In this document: one piece after another, positions 1-9,589 of the stretch
Layout: every line of letters starts with the position of its first letter
Numbering within the stretch: the stretch's first letter is position 1
Assembly: GCA_916613615.1 (NCBI GenBank)
Contig: OU744732.1
Coordinates: 47,917,227-47,981,226 of the forward strand
DNA from: Steromphala cineraria
Taxonomy: Eukaryota; Mollusca; Gastropoda; Trochida; Trochidae
Reading direction: 5' to 3'
DNA length: 64,000 nt
Notes under the pieces: model-generated
What the model was told of the DNA's origin: nothing
The model's input: only the letters and a program-made list of their open reading frames with translations
Databases searched by the model: none
Made by a program: the position numbers and the translations under genes

Positions 1-440
1 GGTACCAGTCTTCATCTGGGGAAAACGCAGACCTGAAAGTTTTCGGTGACCTTGACCTCATTTTCAAGGTCACTGCGAGAATTTGACCAGTTTTGAAAAT
101 GTTGTTAGCGCGATATCCAATGAACCGCTCAACCTAGAATCTTCAAACTTGGTACCAGTCTTCATCTATGGAATACGCAGACCTGAAAAGTTTTTGGTGA
201 CCTTGACCTCATTTTCAAGGTCACTGCGAGAATTTGACCAGTTTTAAAAATGTTGTTAGCGCGATATCTAATGAACCGCTCAACCTAGAATCTTCAAACT
301 TGGTACCAGTCTTCATCTGGGGAATACTCAGACCTGAAAAGTTTTCGGTGACGTTGACCTCATTTTCAAGGTCACAGCAAGACTTTGACCAGTTTTGAAA
401 ATGTTGTTAGCGTCATATCTCATGAATTCATTAACCTTGA
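1..440. repeat. 151-bp tandem array with AGGTCA half-sites
   Basis: About three head-to-tail copies begin at 1, 151 and 302, each opening with GGTACCAGTCTTCATCT; the array probably continues left of the window. Each unit contains TGACCTTGACCTC and then CAAGGTCA, so direct and everted AGGTCA half-sites recur in every copy. The copies differ at a handful of positions. No open frame of interest runs through it. Confidence 0.9.
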
Positions 441-509
441 GTCTTCACGGGGGACATAGTATTCAGCTCCGTACGTCCGTCCCGCTTCTTGTTGTTAACA
501 TCAATTTGC

Positions 510-527
510 GGGGGGGGGGGGGGGGGG
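510..527 (+). repeat. Poly-G run of 18
   Basis: An uninterrupted run of 18 G on the plus strand just after the 151-bp array. Such a run can form G-quadruplexes and its length is easily misread in assemblies. It shares its neighbourhood with GTACGTCCGTCCCGC, which resembles the GTCCGTCC leaders of the transposons at 21.5 and 30 kb, so it may mark the end of a similar element. Confidence 0.85.
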
Positions 528-833
528 ATCTTGTCACCTTTGTGACAATTACTTTTTGTTGCGCACTAACTGTCTCGCCAGTGTCTACTTGAAGTCTATC
601 TCCTATCATATGAGCTGTTATGACACGATGTCTCGAGGCCATTGTTCGAATAAATCATGGTCAACCCAAACGTCACTATCGGTTGCAGAATATGTGTCAC
701 GGTATGTGGACCATCACTGCTTATGGCAGACTTTGAAACATTGAGGTTAAAATAGAGGAGAGGGGATAACTTTGTCTTTATATGTGTAGTTGCTGATCAT
801 ATCTTAACAGTTTTATATACTATTTATTTTCAA

Positions 834-1240
834 ATTCCTGGTTTATCATAATATCCTTTAAAAAGGCGGGGATCATGTGTCGTCCCGTAACGGAGTGGAT
901 ACCCCGGCTGCAATTTGAACCCTTCAATATTTTACAAGTCTTTTCCTCGGAGCCGGATGATTTAAACATTATTCATACATATTTTAAATGATCAATGTTT
1001 TCATACCCTGGAAACCTACTACAGCAAAATGCCAACTGGTCTCCTTGTCAGCGTTGTTTTAGTATTTGGTTTTATATACCGATTATTTTGAAATTCCTGT
1101 GTTATCACAATATCCTTTTAAAAGGCGGGGATCATGTGTCCTTGTCAGCGTTGTTTTAGTATTAGGTGTTATTTACTGTTTATTTTCAAATTCCTGTGTT
1201 ATCACATATCCTTTAAAAAGGTGGGTATCATGTGCCGTCC
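834..1240 (+). repeat. Duplicated promoter/signal-exon segment
   Basis: The motif TATCCTTTAAAAAGGCGGGG with its flanks occurs at about 850, 1110 and 1200. The longer block from 'TATCCTTTAAAAAGG' through 'ccctggaaacctactaca' to an ATG at 1029 is a diverged copy of 1200-1425, which is the 5' flank and signal-peptide start of the gene at 1376. The decayed copy encodes a short hydrophobic start (MPTGLLVSVVLVFG) and then loses similarity. A roughly 95-bp sub-block (1047-1140 and 1141-1240) is also tandemly repeated. Confidence 0.75.
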
Positions 1241-1375
1241 GTTAGAGTGGATGCCCCGGCTGGAATTTCAACTCTTCAATATTTTATGAGTCTTTTCCTA
1301 AGAGCCGGATTGACTTTTAAATAGTTAATTTGTGAAATCATCGATATTTTCAGACCCTAGAAATCTACTACAAAA

Positions 1376-1607
1376 ATGGCTACCGTTCTCCTTCTCAGCG
1401 TTATTTTAGTATTGGGAGGTATCTGGGAGGTTTGTGGTCACAGAACAATTCAACCCTGTGGTCCGAAACTGTGTCAAGAACTTTGCCGGAAACACAACTG
1501 TTCAGCTGTAATATTTGATGATGTACAATTATCATGTCAACTAAGAATGAAGCCTCAATGTCCTACTTCACATGACAAGGGTATTTCGGCAAGGATGTCT
1601 ACAAAAC
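1376..1607 (+). CDS. Exon 1: signal peptide and Cys-rich segment
   Basis: Begins MATVLLLSVILVLGG, a typical signal peptide, and then carries seven cysteines in about 45 residues (VCG, PCG, LCQ, LCR, NCS, SCQ, QCP). The ATG lies next to a duplicated 5' flank. The frame stays open to 1672, but residues after the GTAAGA donor look like intron read-through. Family not assigned; PAN/apple-like spacing is only a suggestion. Confidence 0.6.
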
Positions 1608-3054
1608 GTAAGAAACTTATTTCCATCAGCAAGGAGACTTCGTTTTTTTACCATCTCATTTTAAGGAACTAAAGGCAAGGAAATTTAGAGAGAAACAATC
1701 AGAAAGTAAGCAAATTTATAAAATGACATTCCTTTGTTGCATTATGACCAATCTCAAATTTATTATCTACATACCCGATTTGCGATTTCTTATAAGAATT
1801 TCAGTTTTTTGTTCCTGGTTTGATGTCAGTCATTCTTTAAAATACTTCAACAGTGAATATGTGCTCATTTGAATAGTAACACACTGTTGGCGAAGACAGA
1901 AGAACTCAAGGAAATACAAACAGATGTGCATTAGGTGCATTTGTGTTAATTTTGAATTCCTTCTCCTTCATAAAATTGATTAAAGGGCGGAAATATCCAT
2001 GAAAGTTTGAGTAAGTTCCATTTCTAAATTGATTACCGGCATCAAAATCAAATCCCCGCTATACTTAATTTTAGAATTTGTGATCATATGGCCCCTACAA
2101 AAGGGGGGACCATATTGACCAACCCCTGAAGCAAAATTAAATATGATGACTGATGAGCTACAGAAACCAATGGCTGTATTTTTGTGCTGTTTCACTTGCG
2201 ATGCAGTATACACATTTTATCTGAAATACTTCAAAAAGTAAATGGACATTCTATATGCAGGTCTACGCTGCCCTTTCAACGCTTTGGAAAGTTTCCGAAG
2301 AGCCTGTGACCAGGACAAACTGCTTGAAGTGAAGAGCCTCATTGGCAAAGGACTCCTGGATGTCAACTGCACATTTGGCAGAAGAGAAAGAATGATGACA
2401 CTTAGCCAGTATGCAATTGTGAAGAATAGACCGGAAATATTTTATTATTTGATGGAGCAGAAGTGTGACCTTACAGCTACGAATATGGTTAAGGACACTC
2501 TTTTGCATGCTGCATGTTCTGGAGGTGCTCTAGACATTGCCAGGAAATTGATAGATGACCTATGCTTTGATGTAAATGCTAGAGATGATTCAGGGATAAC
2601 TCCTGTGATTTATGCGATAAAACATGGAAACCGTGATGTTGTGGAACTGTTGATGGATCGAGGAGCTGATATGAACATAACGGATAATAACAGGGACACT
2701 ATCCTCCATTGGGCCTGTTTTGGTGGACATGCAGACATGGTGAAATATGTCCTGTCACTTAACTTAATCGATATAGAACGTAGAGGAAATCGTCACAGAA
2801 CTCCCTTGATGGGGGCTGTTTGTTGTGGTCATGTAAATGTTGTTAAGGTTCTACTCGAACATAACGCAAGTGTCACAGTGGTAGACAAGGATAAGGAAAA
2901 TGTTCTTCACACTGCCTGTGTGTTTCGTCAGTGGACAATGTTTATGTTCCTGTTTGACCTGAAGACTCCTTATCAAATGGCAATGGCCAGTGGCCAAATC
3001 GTTGCAAAATTCTTATTTGCTAGAAGCAAACAGGATAATCAAAGGAACAAGTAG
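1376..3054 (+). CDS. Probable secreted Cys-rich/ankyrin-repeat protein (two exons)
   Basis: Gene model joining 1376-1607 to 2261-3054 (341 codons plus stop). Exon 1 ends at a donor (GTAAGA at 1608) leaving one base of a codon; an acceptor (TATATGCAG) ends at 2260 and restores the frame. Residues 1-21 are a hydrophobic signal peptide. A Cys-rich stretch follows, with cysteines spaced somewhat like half of a PAN/apple domain. The second exon encodes about six ankyrin repeats (TPLMGA, TLLHAACSGG, TILHWACFGGH, VLHTAC). Ankyrin repeats are normally intracellular, so a signal peptide in front of them is odd. Either a membrane-spanning exon is missing from the model, or the two exons belong to separate genes. 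In the latter case the ankyrin protein could begin at the in-frame ATG at 2242. The exons are clear; the splice is inference. Confidence 0.55.
2261..3054 (+). CDS. Ankyrin-repeat exon
   Basis: Open from an in-frame ATG at 2242 to a TAG ending at 3054. About six consecutive 33-residue ankyrin repeats are visible, each with TxLHxAxxxG-like openings and D/N-V/I-N turns (for example DVNARDDSGITPVIYAIKHG and ADMNITDNNRDTILHWA). The last repeat degenerates into LKTPYQMAMASGQIVAKFLF and a charged tail. Ankyrin repeats mediate protein binding; nothing here gives a partner or a catalytic domain. If translation starts at 2242 the product is 270 residues. Confidence 0.85.
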
Positions 3055-4612
3055 CTTTCCAGTTTTCTACACCCGATGATATGTTTAACTTACCTAATAC
3101 ATTAGAAACTTAACCTCATTTTGTCATCATTCTGGCTAAGACAATAACAATAACATTTAAATCAAGTACGTTTTTGTAAATCCATCATTTCTGTAACAGC
3201 CAACTAGTCGAAATTCAAGAACAAATAACCAACTTTGCAGTTAAATCTAACATCAGAAGGCGTCAAGGTTATATTTTCCAGACGGTCGTTGAAAGGTAAA
3301 TAATTAAAAAATGTTTTAAGTAATAGAATATGTACCAGGTTTAAATAATTTGTGTTTCAAACCGCTATGTGTAATGAAATAACTTGAAATTGAGGATAGA
3401 GTCTAACACGCAATTGGAAACTCCTTTGCGTCATACAATCGGTGCCTATCCTTGAGAGCTTAACAATCGCAGTTGCATTTGAATACTGACGTTTCATCTC
3501 AAATAAAATTAGCCATGTCTCAATGAATGCTAAGTGACCAATGATTATCAATTGGGTTGTCAAAGAGCTCTGATTACATTCGTTCAAGCACGAGATTCAA
3601 AACAACATATCGACCTTAGATAATTATGTTCTCTCAATGACGTCACTTAAAGACACCGTTAGCTGATGTCTAACAGAACAGATATCGGTAAAAGCAAAAT
3701 GGGGTTTCTGGGTTGTCAAAATCCCATAACCCCACTGTGTTGCCTCGGTAAGCAAAAGAAGTGAATGCAGAATGGCGATTCTTGTGAAAAGGGTAGCTGT
3801 TGCTAATTTGTTTAGCAATTTTCAGATGAGACAAACGTTTTGTACAACGTTTGCTGGTATTTTGGTGGTTTTATCACTAAGTGACCAACATTTATATTAG
3901 ACAGTTGTAAAGTTTAGCAGCAGCACAAAGGTCACGTGATTTTAACTTGAAATACATAAATAAATATAAAACTTGCTCAATCAAAAGTTTTAAACAGTAA
4001 CTTTTCAGGTTTCAACTATGTCAATGCAATTTTAACAGATTACATCCATTAAAAATGTTTTTGATATTTCAGTTTTATGATGGTAAACTTTCTGCCCGAT
4101 GTCACTTGATAATTATGAAGATTATTCTGAACGTTATCTGTTTATTTTTATTTTCATAATACTTATGATTGAATTATTGGATTCAGTAAGTAAGTAGATG
4201 TCACGGGTTTGTAAAGGAACTTTATCAAGCTATTGTTTCCGTGCGTTCAGCTCTTCATCTGAAGCGAAAGACCCAGAAGCTAAAACTTTGAGAAATAACT
4301 TCCCACCTGATGGTAATCCTATAACATAAATCCTAATAAAAATAATAATGATAGATTTGGTTACCCTGTGACCTCTCATAATTACCACATAGGTCATACC
4401 CTAAAACCTGTCTATCTTTGTCTCTAGAATGAAGCGGCCTCAACAACTGAAACCTTGTGTACAGAGTTCCTAACAGATTATAGTTCTACTTCATAGAGTT
4501 CAAGGGCTGCAGTGGCCTTACGTGTAAGATCCGTGGAGACGACTTTGTTTACACTGAGACGTTTCAATGGTGTCGTTATCCAAACTGTACAGTTCACAAT
4601 AATGTGCATGCT
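3055..4612. other. Intergenic, no feature recognised
   Basis: AT-rich sequence between the ankyrin exon and the first TTAA MITE. Only short chance frames are present, and I see no repeat, splice-linked coding signal or RNA gene. Confidence 0.6.
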
Positions 4613-4957
4613 TAAAGGAGCAGTAGCACGTTTTTTGACAAATATTGTTTTCAATTTTTCACTGATAATGATACGTTAATACGTAATGTATTATTTGATA
4701 GTGTCAAAAATCTCATTACACAAACCAATCATCCATAGTCAGAGAACAAATTATAAAGATTCACATAAAGATCATTGGCGGCCATTTTTGTGTGAACACC
4801 TTTAATTCGTTTTGTGTTGGAAAAAGGAATCGAATGGCCAAACTTTACAGTACATATTTGCTTCTTTTAGTTTGATACATTGTCTTTCAATTGGAAATGT
4901 ATTTCATTTACCTGACATCACCTTATATGCCATTAAAAACGTGCTACTGCCCCTATA
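4613..4957 (+). mobile_element. TTAA MITE, copy 1 (GGGGCAGTAGCACG family)
   Basis: Starts TTAAAGGAGCAGTAGCACG and ends with the near-inverse CGTGCTACTGCCCCTATAA. It is AT-rich inside, with the conserved core TTGGCGGCCATTTTTGTG. There is no coding capacity. Five related copies lie in the window, in both orientations. Confidence 0.85.
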
Positions 4958-5380
4958 ACAAGACGCTGACCTGATAGTAAGGTCGTCGGTTCCATTCCGT
5001 TTTGGTAATGATTTGCAGGAGAGCTCTTACTGGGCACCCCTAATGAGCTCAGTATGGTTGAAATCATTCTCTTCCCAAGTCATAAAATGTTGATCAAACC
5101 TCTTTTCAAATACGACGAGTTCTTTGATAGAAATTGAGAAGTTGATGAAATGTGAAGTTAAAGAGCCACCAAGTACATGTATGTAAGTGTTTCTCATAAA
5201 AACATTTCATTTCAAACACCTCTAAGTAATATAGATATAAATCTTTGACTTCAACTCAATATATGAGAAAATGCTTTAAATCTCGATGAGTCAATGTTAT
5301 TATGTTCCAAAGGCACCTTCTGTAACCGGAAGCTAGTGAATTGTGACGTCATTGAGGATAATTCCCTTTTTTGTGTACTA

Positions 5381-5545
5381 TGTTAGCTCGCCTATTATCA
5401 TCTGCAAAACAAATCGAACAAATAACTATAGTATAAACTCAGGAGAAAAGGAAACGAAACCATATAAAATGGATGATAGATTAAGCTACGAGTGATAGAT
5501 ACGGTCACGATACCACATTTTGGCGACGAGGATAGGATGTTTATG
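5381..5545 (+). mobile_element. Short LTR-like end plus primer-binding region
   Basis: 5381-5517 runs from TGTTAG to CACGATACCACA, fitting a short LTR with TG...CA termini. It is followed at 5518 by TTTTGGCGACGAGGAT, which I take to be the primer-binding region in front of the gag frame at 5629. No second direct copy was found, so the LTR boundaries are inferred. Confidence 0.5.
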
Positions 5546-5628
5546 AAGCCGGTTTACTGTCTATCTGCATCCAGGTGCGAAGACTTCAGGGTATCTCCGG
5601 GACCTTGATTCGGGCGACAAGTGAGTGA

Positions 5629-6529
5629 GTGAGTGACATTGTCAACAACAACAAAATGGCGGTGTTCGGGAAAATTTATGAATTTGACATCGAGTCGGAT
5701 GATTGGAGTGAGTATTCCGAAAGATTGGACTACTACTTTATTGCAAACGATATAGAAGATAATGAAAAGAAAAGAGCTATTCTGTTGAGTGTAGTGGGCA
5801 GCAAATCTTACAAACTATAACGAAATTTGACCATTCCATCGAAACCCATTCTCTCCCCACAGAGGCAACTCAGTCATACCGGAATTAGCCTCTGTTCTAT
5901 TTCGCCTAGATCCTGGGATTCCGGCAGATTGCCCTAGCGGCAAAAAGTTGTAAATTAAAAGATCTCCTTTATTTGCAGCCAATGAAAACACCTTTTGGAT
6001 ATCAATGACTTAGGGAATTCTTAACGGTCGTATAGTGACAAAGAAAAATATTATGTCTTTATGTTTATTTTTCATAAACAGTGTGAGAGGGAAACTATTT
6101 GAAAATCTGATATGGATAGGGTTTTTCATTAGATAAAATCTGTTTTATAATTGTGTAAATTATTATTTGTTTTAGGATAGATTTTATTGTACTAATCAAC
6201 CAAACAATAACTAATTAGAAGGCAAAAGGCGATGGTTTGTAATGGGAAGAATTACCTCCCCTGGATGTGAAATTTCAACGAAAGCTTTAACGAACCACAC
6301 GGAGATGGACGAGGTTTTGCGAATGACCACTTTGAAACGGCGTCGCTGATTGCACAACTAACTTCGATTGCCTCCAATCAGATTTCTACCTTTCTGTCCC
6401 GTGTATTAGCCGTAATAGAACAGAGGCTAATTCAGGTATGACTGAGTTGCCTCCGTGGGGAAAGAATGTCGAAACCGGGTGACCTGTCATACGATGCACT
6501 TGTGAAATTAATGAAAAACCACATTAATC
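5629..6529 (+). pseudogene. Broken LTR-retrotransposon gag, interrupted by a MITE
   Basis: A 63-residue frame (5629-5820; internal start MAVFGKIYEF at 5656) has the Trp/Tyr/Phe-rich pattern of Ty3/Gypsy gag N-termini (DDWSEYSERLDYYF). A TAA stops it at 5818. After a 622-bp MITE at 5847-6468, the same frame resumes at about 6477 with DLSYDALVKLMKNH, typical of the next gag segment, and then runs into an inverted copy of the element's own 5' end at 6530. It is therefore dead three ways: a nonsense codon, an insertion and a truncation or inversion. No protease, RT or integrase remains. Confidence 0.75.
5847..6468. mobile_element. 622-bp MITE with 8-bp target duplication
   Basis: Inverted termini of about 55 bp: the left starts CATTCTCTCCCCACAGAGGC and the right ends GTGGGGAAAGAATG. 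It is flanked exactly by TCGAAACC at 5839-5846 and 6469-6476. An 8-bp duplication suggests the hAT superfamily. No transposase is encoded. It sits inside the gag remnant, so it is younger than that element. Confidence 0.85.
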
Positions 6530-6666
6530 CCATCCTCGTCGCCAAAATGTGGTATCGTGAACTTCTTAATCCAACACGACACTTCATATTAGTGTGAGTG
6601 CCATTTATTCATGTTTCATCAACTACAACCTTGGGCGGAAGCACATGGCCCGAGGGCGTCCCAACA
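6530..6666 (-). mobile_element. Inverted LTR and primer-binding region
   Basis: On the minus strand, 6666 to 6548 reads from TGTTGGGACGCCC to TCACGATACCACA (119 bp, TG...CA, with an AATAAA inside). It is followed by TTTTGGCGACGAGGATG, the same junction seen in plus orientation at 5505-5533. The LTR interior differs from that at 5381, so this is a related element, or a diverged one, facing the other way. Confidence 0.6.
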
Positions 6667-7468
6667 TGCATTGCGTAAGGGAGCATTAACTTACATTACG
6701 TTACTACACTTTTGAAAAACACGCCTTAAAAAAACGCTGTTTAAAAATCTCCTTAACTAGTGAAAATGGCCCTTTTGCTTGTTTTTAAACCAACTAACAG
6801 ACAAAATCCATGAACAACAACAAAACATTTCCATCACAGTTTTTTTATATTACGGTAATAACATCTTTAATTCATCAAATTTATCAATTTCATAATTTCT
6901 TTGTTCCAATTTCAAAGATTATGACCAAAAATAACATTGAAAAGGCTGTTTTTGGACCCCTCGTGTATTTAAAGAATCATACAATCAAATGTATCATGAT
7001 TTTTGTTTTGATGCCTCACTTTTCAATTCTGAAACACACAAATAAGAAATGCTGTTGTTCTGCGTTTGAATGTGATTGGTTGACTAGATTAGAGTCACCT
7101 TATTACAACTGTTAGCCCTTTTTTTTATTTGATTATACTGATTTAAATTTGTGAAAACTTCCTTTTGCCGATGGGTTTATATTCATGAATATTACCTAAT
7201 AACGAAAGAAACATCCATAATATGCATCTACTAGAATAATGATAAGATGTTTGTTATGCACTTAACAGAATGTTTCTCCAATAAAAAATGTCTAGCTGTC
7301 ATTTCAGACGGAAAACAGAAGACAATAATGACAATCTGAATTGGATTCAAACAGAGAAAATTATTCATCACGATCACAGAAAACTGTTTTTAATGGATGC
7401 ACGTGTTATGAGTTTAACTTCAGATTAAGCATTTTATATTGACAAAGGAGTCCAGTTGATCGGCAATA
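6667..7468. other. Intergenic, no feature recognised
   Basis: AT-rich. A 101-residue frame at 6810-7115 shows no domain, signal peptide or splice support and is probably chance. Confidence 0.55.
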
Positions 7469-7827
7469 TTAAAGGGGCAGTAGCACGTTTTTTGATAATC
7501 TTATATTTTAAATATTTCACTGATACTTTACTGTTATTCTAAAAGTATTATTTTGATAGTGTCAAAAATTTCATAACACGGACCAATTATCCATAGTCAG
7601 AGGACAAAGTATGAAGATTCACCTAAAGTCCATTGGCGGCCATTTTGTTTGAACACCTTAAATTCATTTTGTGTAAGAAAAAGGAATCGCATAGCTAAAC
7701 TTTACATTATATATTTGATTTATTTCTGCTCCATATGGTTTAAATGCATTGTCTTTCAATTGGAACCATAAATTCTTATTTTCCTGACATCACCTTATAT
7801 CCCCCTAAAAACGTGCTACTGTCTTCC
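7469..7827 (+). mobile_element. TTAA MITE, copy 2
   Basis: Begins TTAAAGGGGCAGTAGCACG and ends AACGTGCTACTGTCTTCCC. The right terminus has mutated. Internal order is the same as the copy at 4613, including CCATAGTCAGAGGACAAAG and the GGCGGCCATTTT core. Confidence 0.85.
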
Positions 7828-8497
7828 CATCAAACACTCTCAATTATGAACTGGTGCATTAAAACCACAAAACAAGGGTACAGTATAAAAACAATTTATA
7901 TGGAAATCATAATATATCTGATCTTGACAACTGGCTATTTTACAATCTGTCTACTTCTTCATCACAACTTCCAATATATTCGAAAAATAGGTATATTTAT
8001 AGTAGGGAACGCTGAAGTAGTAAAATCATTTTCGCTAACTTTTAATGTCAGCAGCTCAAAGAGAAGTTTAATGTTTTGTTCATACCCACATGCATATCTG
8101 ACATTGGGCTTCTGATTTTTAATCTTTAAATAATTTTTAAAAACTCCATATATTTTGAAATTTTTGAATTTTTTAATTACATTTTGTAGCATATGTCTTG
8201 ATCAAGCTTTTAACTACAATAAATGTCACTTTCAAAACAATAAAGTCAAGACAACAAACGACAAGACCGCAATTTTTTAACCTGAGTATTTGACATCCTC
8301 TGACTTTCATTTTCGACCCCTGCCTTGTTTCTGACATCAGAGCGCTATCGGAAACTGCGTCACTTGCAGTACTTGATTCCAATATGTAAGTAAGATAGTC
8401 TTTATATCATAAAAATTTTAACTTTAACCATACGATGAAGTATTTAGTATATAGCGGACAAGATACAAGAGTTCCTTAGATTATTTTGAGTAGTATA

Positions 8498-8708
8498 TAT
8501 GTTAGCGTCATAAGGTGAATCTGTCAATAACGTTTCTGCCTAGGTAATTGCGTGGTGACTAGGCAATAGTGATACAATAGTGATATTAAAGTAGTCAGTA
8601 ACCTTACTTACTGGTTATTTCAGACAGTAACGCTACTGCCTAGGCGCTACATTATCGACTCGTCAGTAACACTACTGCCGGAGTTTCCTAATTGACGCTA
8701 ACATACCA
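8498..8708. mobile_element. Small MITE, about 210 bp
   Basis: Inverted ends: TATGTTAGCGTCA at the left and TGACGCTAACATA at the right. The interior has repeated CAGTAAC...CTACTGCCTAGGCG blocks. No open frame. Confidence 0.6.
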
Positions 8709-8913
8709 TATAAACAAAATACGAATGTAAAAGGCATTGCAAACACTTTATTTCTGAGTCACAGATACTGCTGTTTAGTTTCATCACACTGGTTCAGATT
8801 CTTGACGGATGTGCACTCCAAGGTTCATGTGTTGGTAAGTTGTCTTGGTTAATAGGTAGATATGCTTGATTGCACCGGTGAATATCTGGAAGTAGATAGT
8901 TTAGAGGATATTT

Positions 8914-9034
8914 GTCTTCTCTTGACAAATACCATGTTTATCTCATCGAGTGAGGAAGAAAGTTAATAGTTATATAATATATAACTTTTCTGCCTCACGA
9001 GATGAGATAAACATGGTATTTGTCAAGAAAAGAC
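8914..9034. repeat. Foldback palindrome
   Basis: Arms of about 42 bp: GTCTTCTCTTGACAAATACC... near 8914, and its inverse ...GGTATTTGTCAAGAAAAGAC ending at 9034. They surround a loop of AT-rich sequence. A strong hairpin or cruciform is expected; it is probably a foldback transposon remnant. Confidence 0.85.
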
Positions 9035-9589
9035 ACATTTTCGATTTATTTTATGATTAAATTGTTGTATTCTTATCAAAATTGAAGCGTATTTACGTTG
9101 AGTCGGCAACAAAAAGAACACGTCGCCTAAGCAACAACATGACGTCATGAGCGTGTCATTACGTTCCATTGTTATTGTCACTAGTGACTGATAACACGGT
9201 TTATTTTCATTGATAGATCTCGGTATTTCACATCCAATCGTATAATAATTATTATATGCTTCTACAGTACCCGAATACAGCACTGTGTCATTATATTGAA
9301 AAGCTTATTAACTAGCGTCGTTTTAAAAAAATATTAAAAGATCGTTTTCATCTTCAAAGAAAACATCAAAATCAGCTCTTGAAAATGTAAAAGTTAGTCT
9401 TTCTAAACACGAGATATATGAAAACAGTACAGCAGTAAGCAAAATTTTTTCATATCATGTTATACGGAGTTCACTTAAGTTCGACTCATTCTATTATCAT
9501 TTTACCTAAAATTATGGTTTAATGAGCATATTTAGAAAAACATCTGTTTTTGCATCACCCGTTGAAAGATTATTTTCATTGCAATACAA

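Noticed and set aside
6810..7115. 101-residue frame
   Set aside because: AT-rich chance frame without domain or splice evidence.
7744..8115. 123-residue hydrophobic-looking frame
   Set aside because: It starts inside a MITE and runs through AT-rich DNA; the composition explains the hydrophobic residues.
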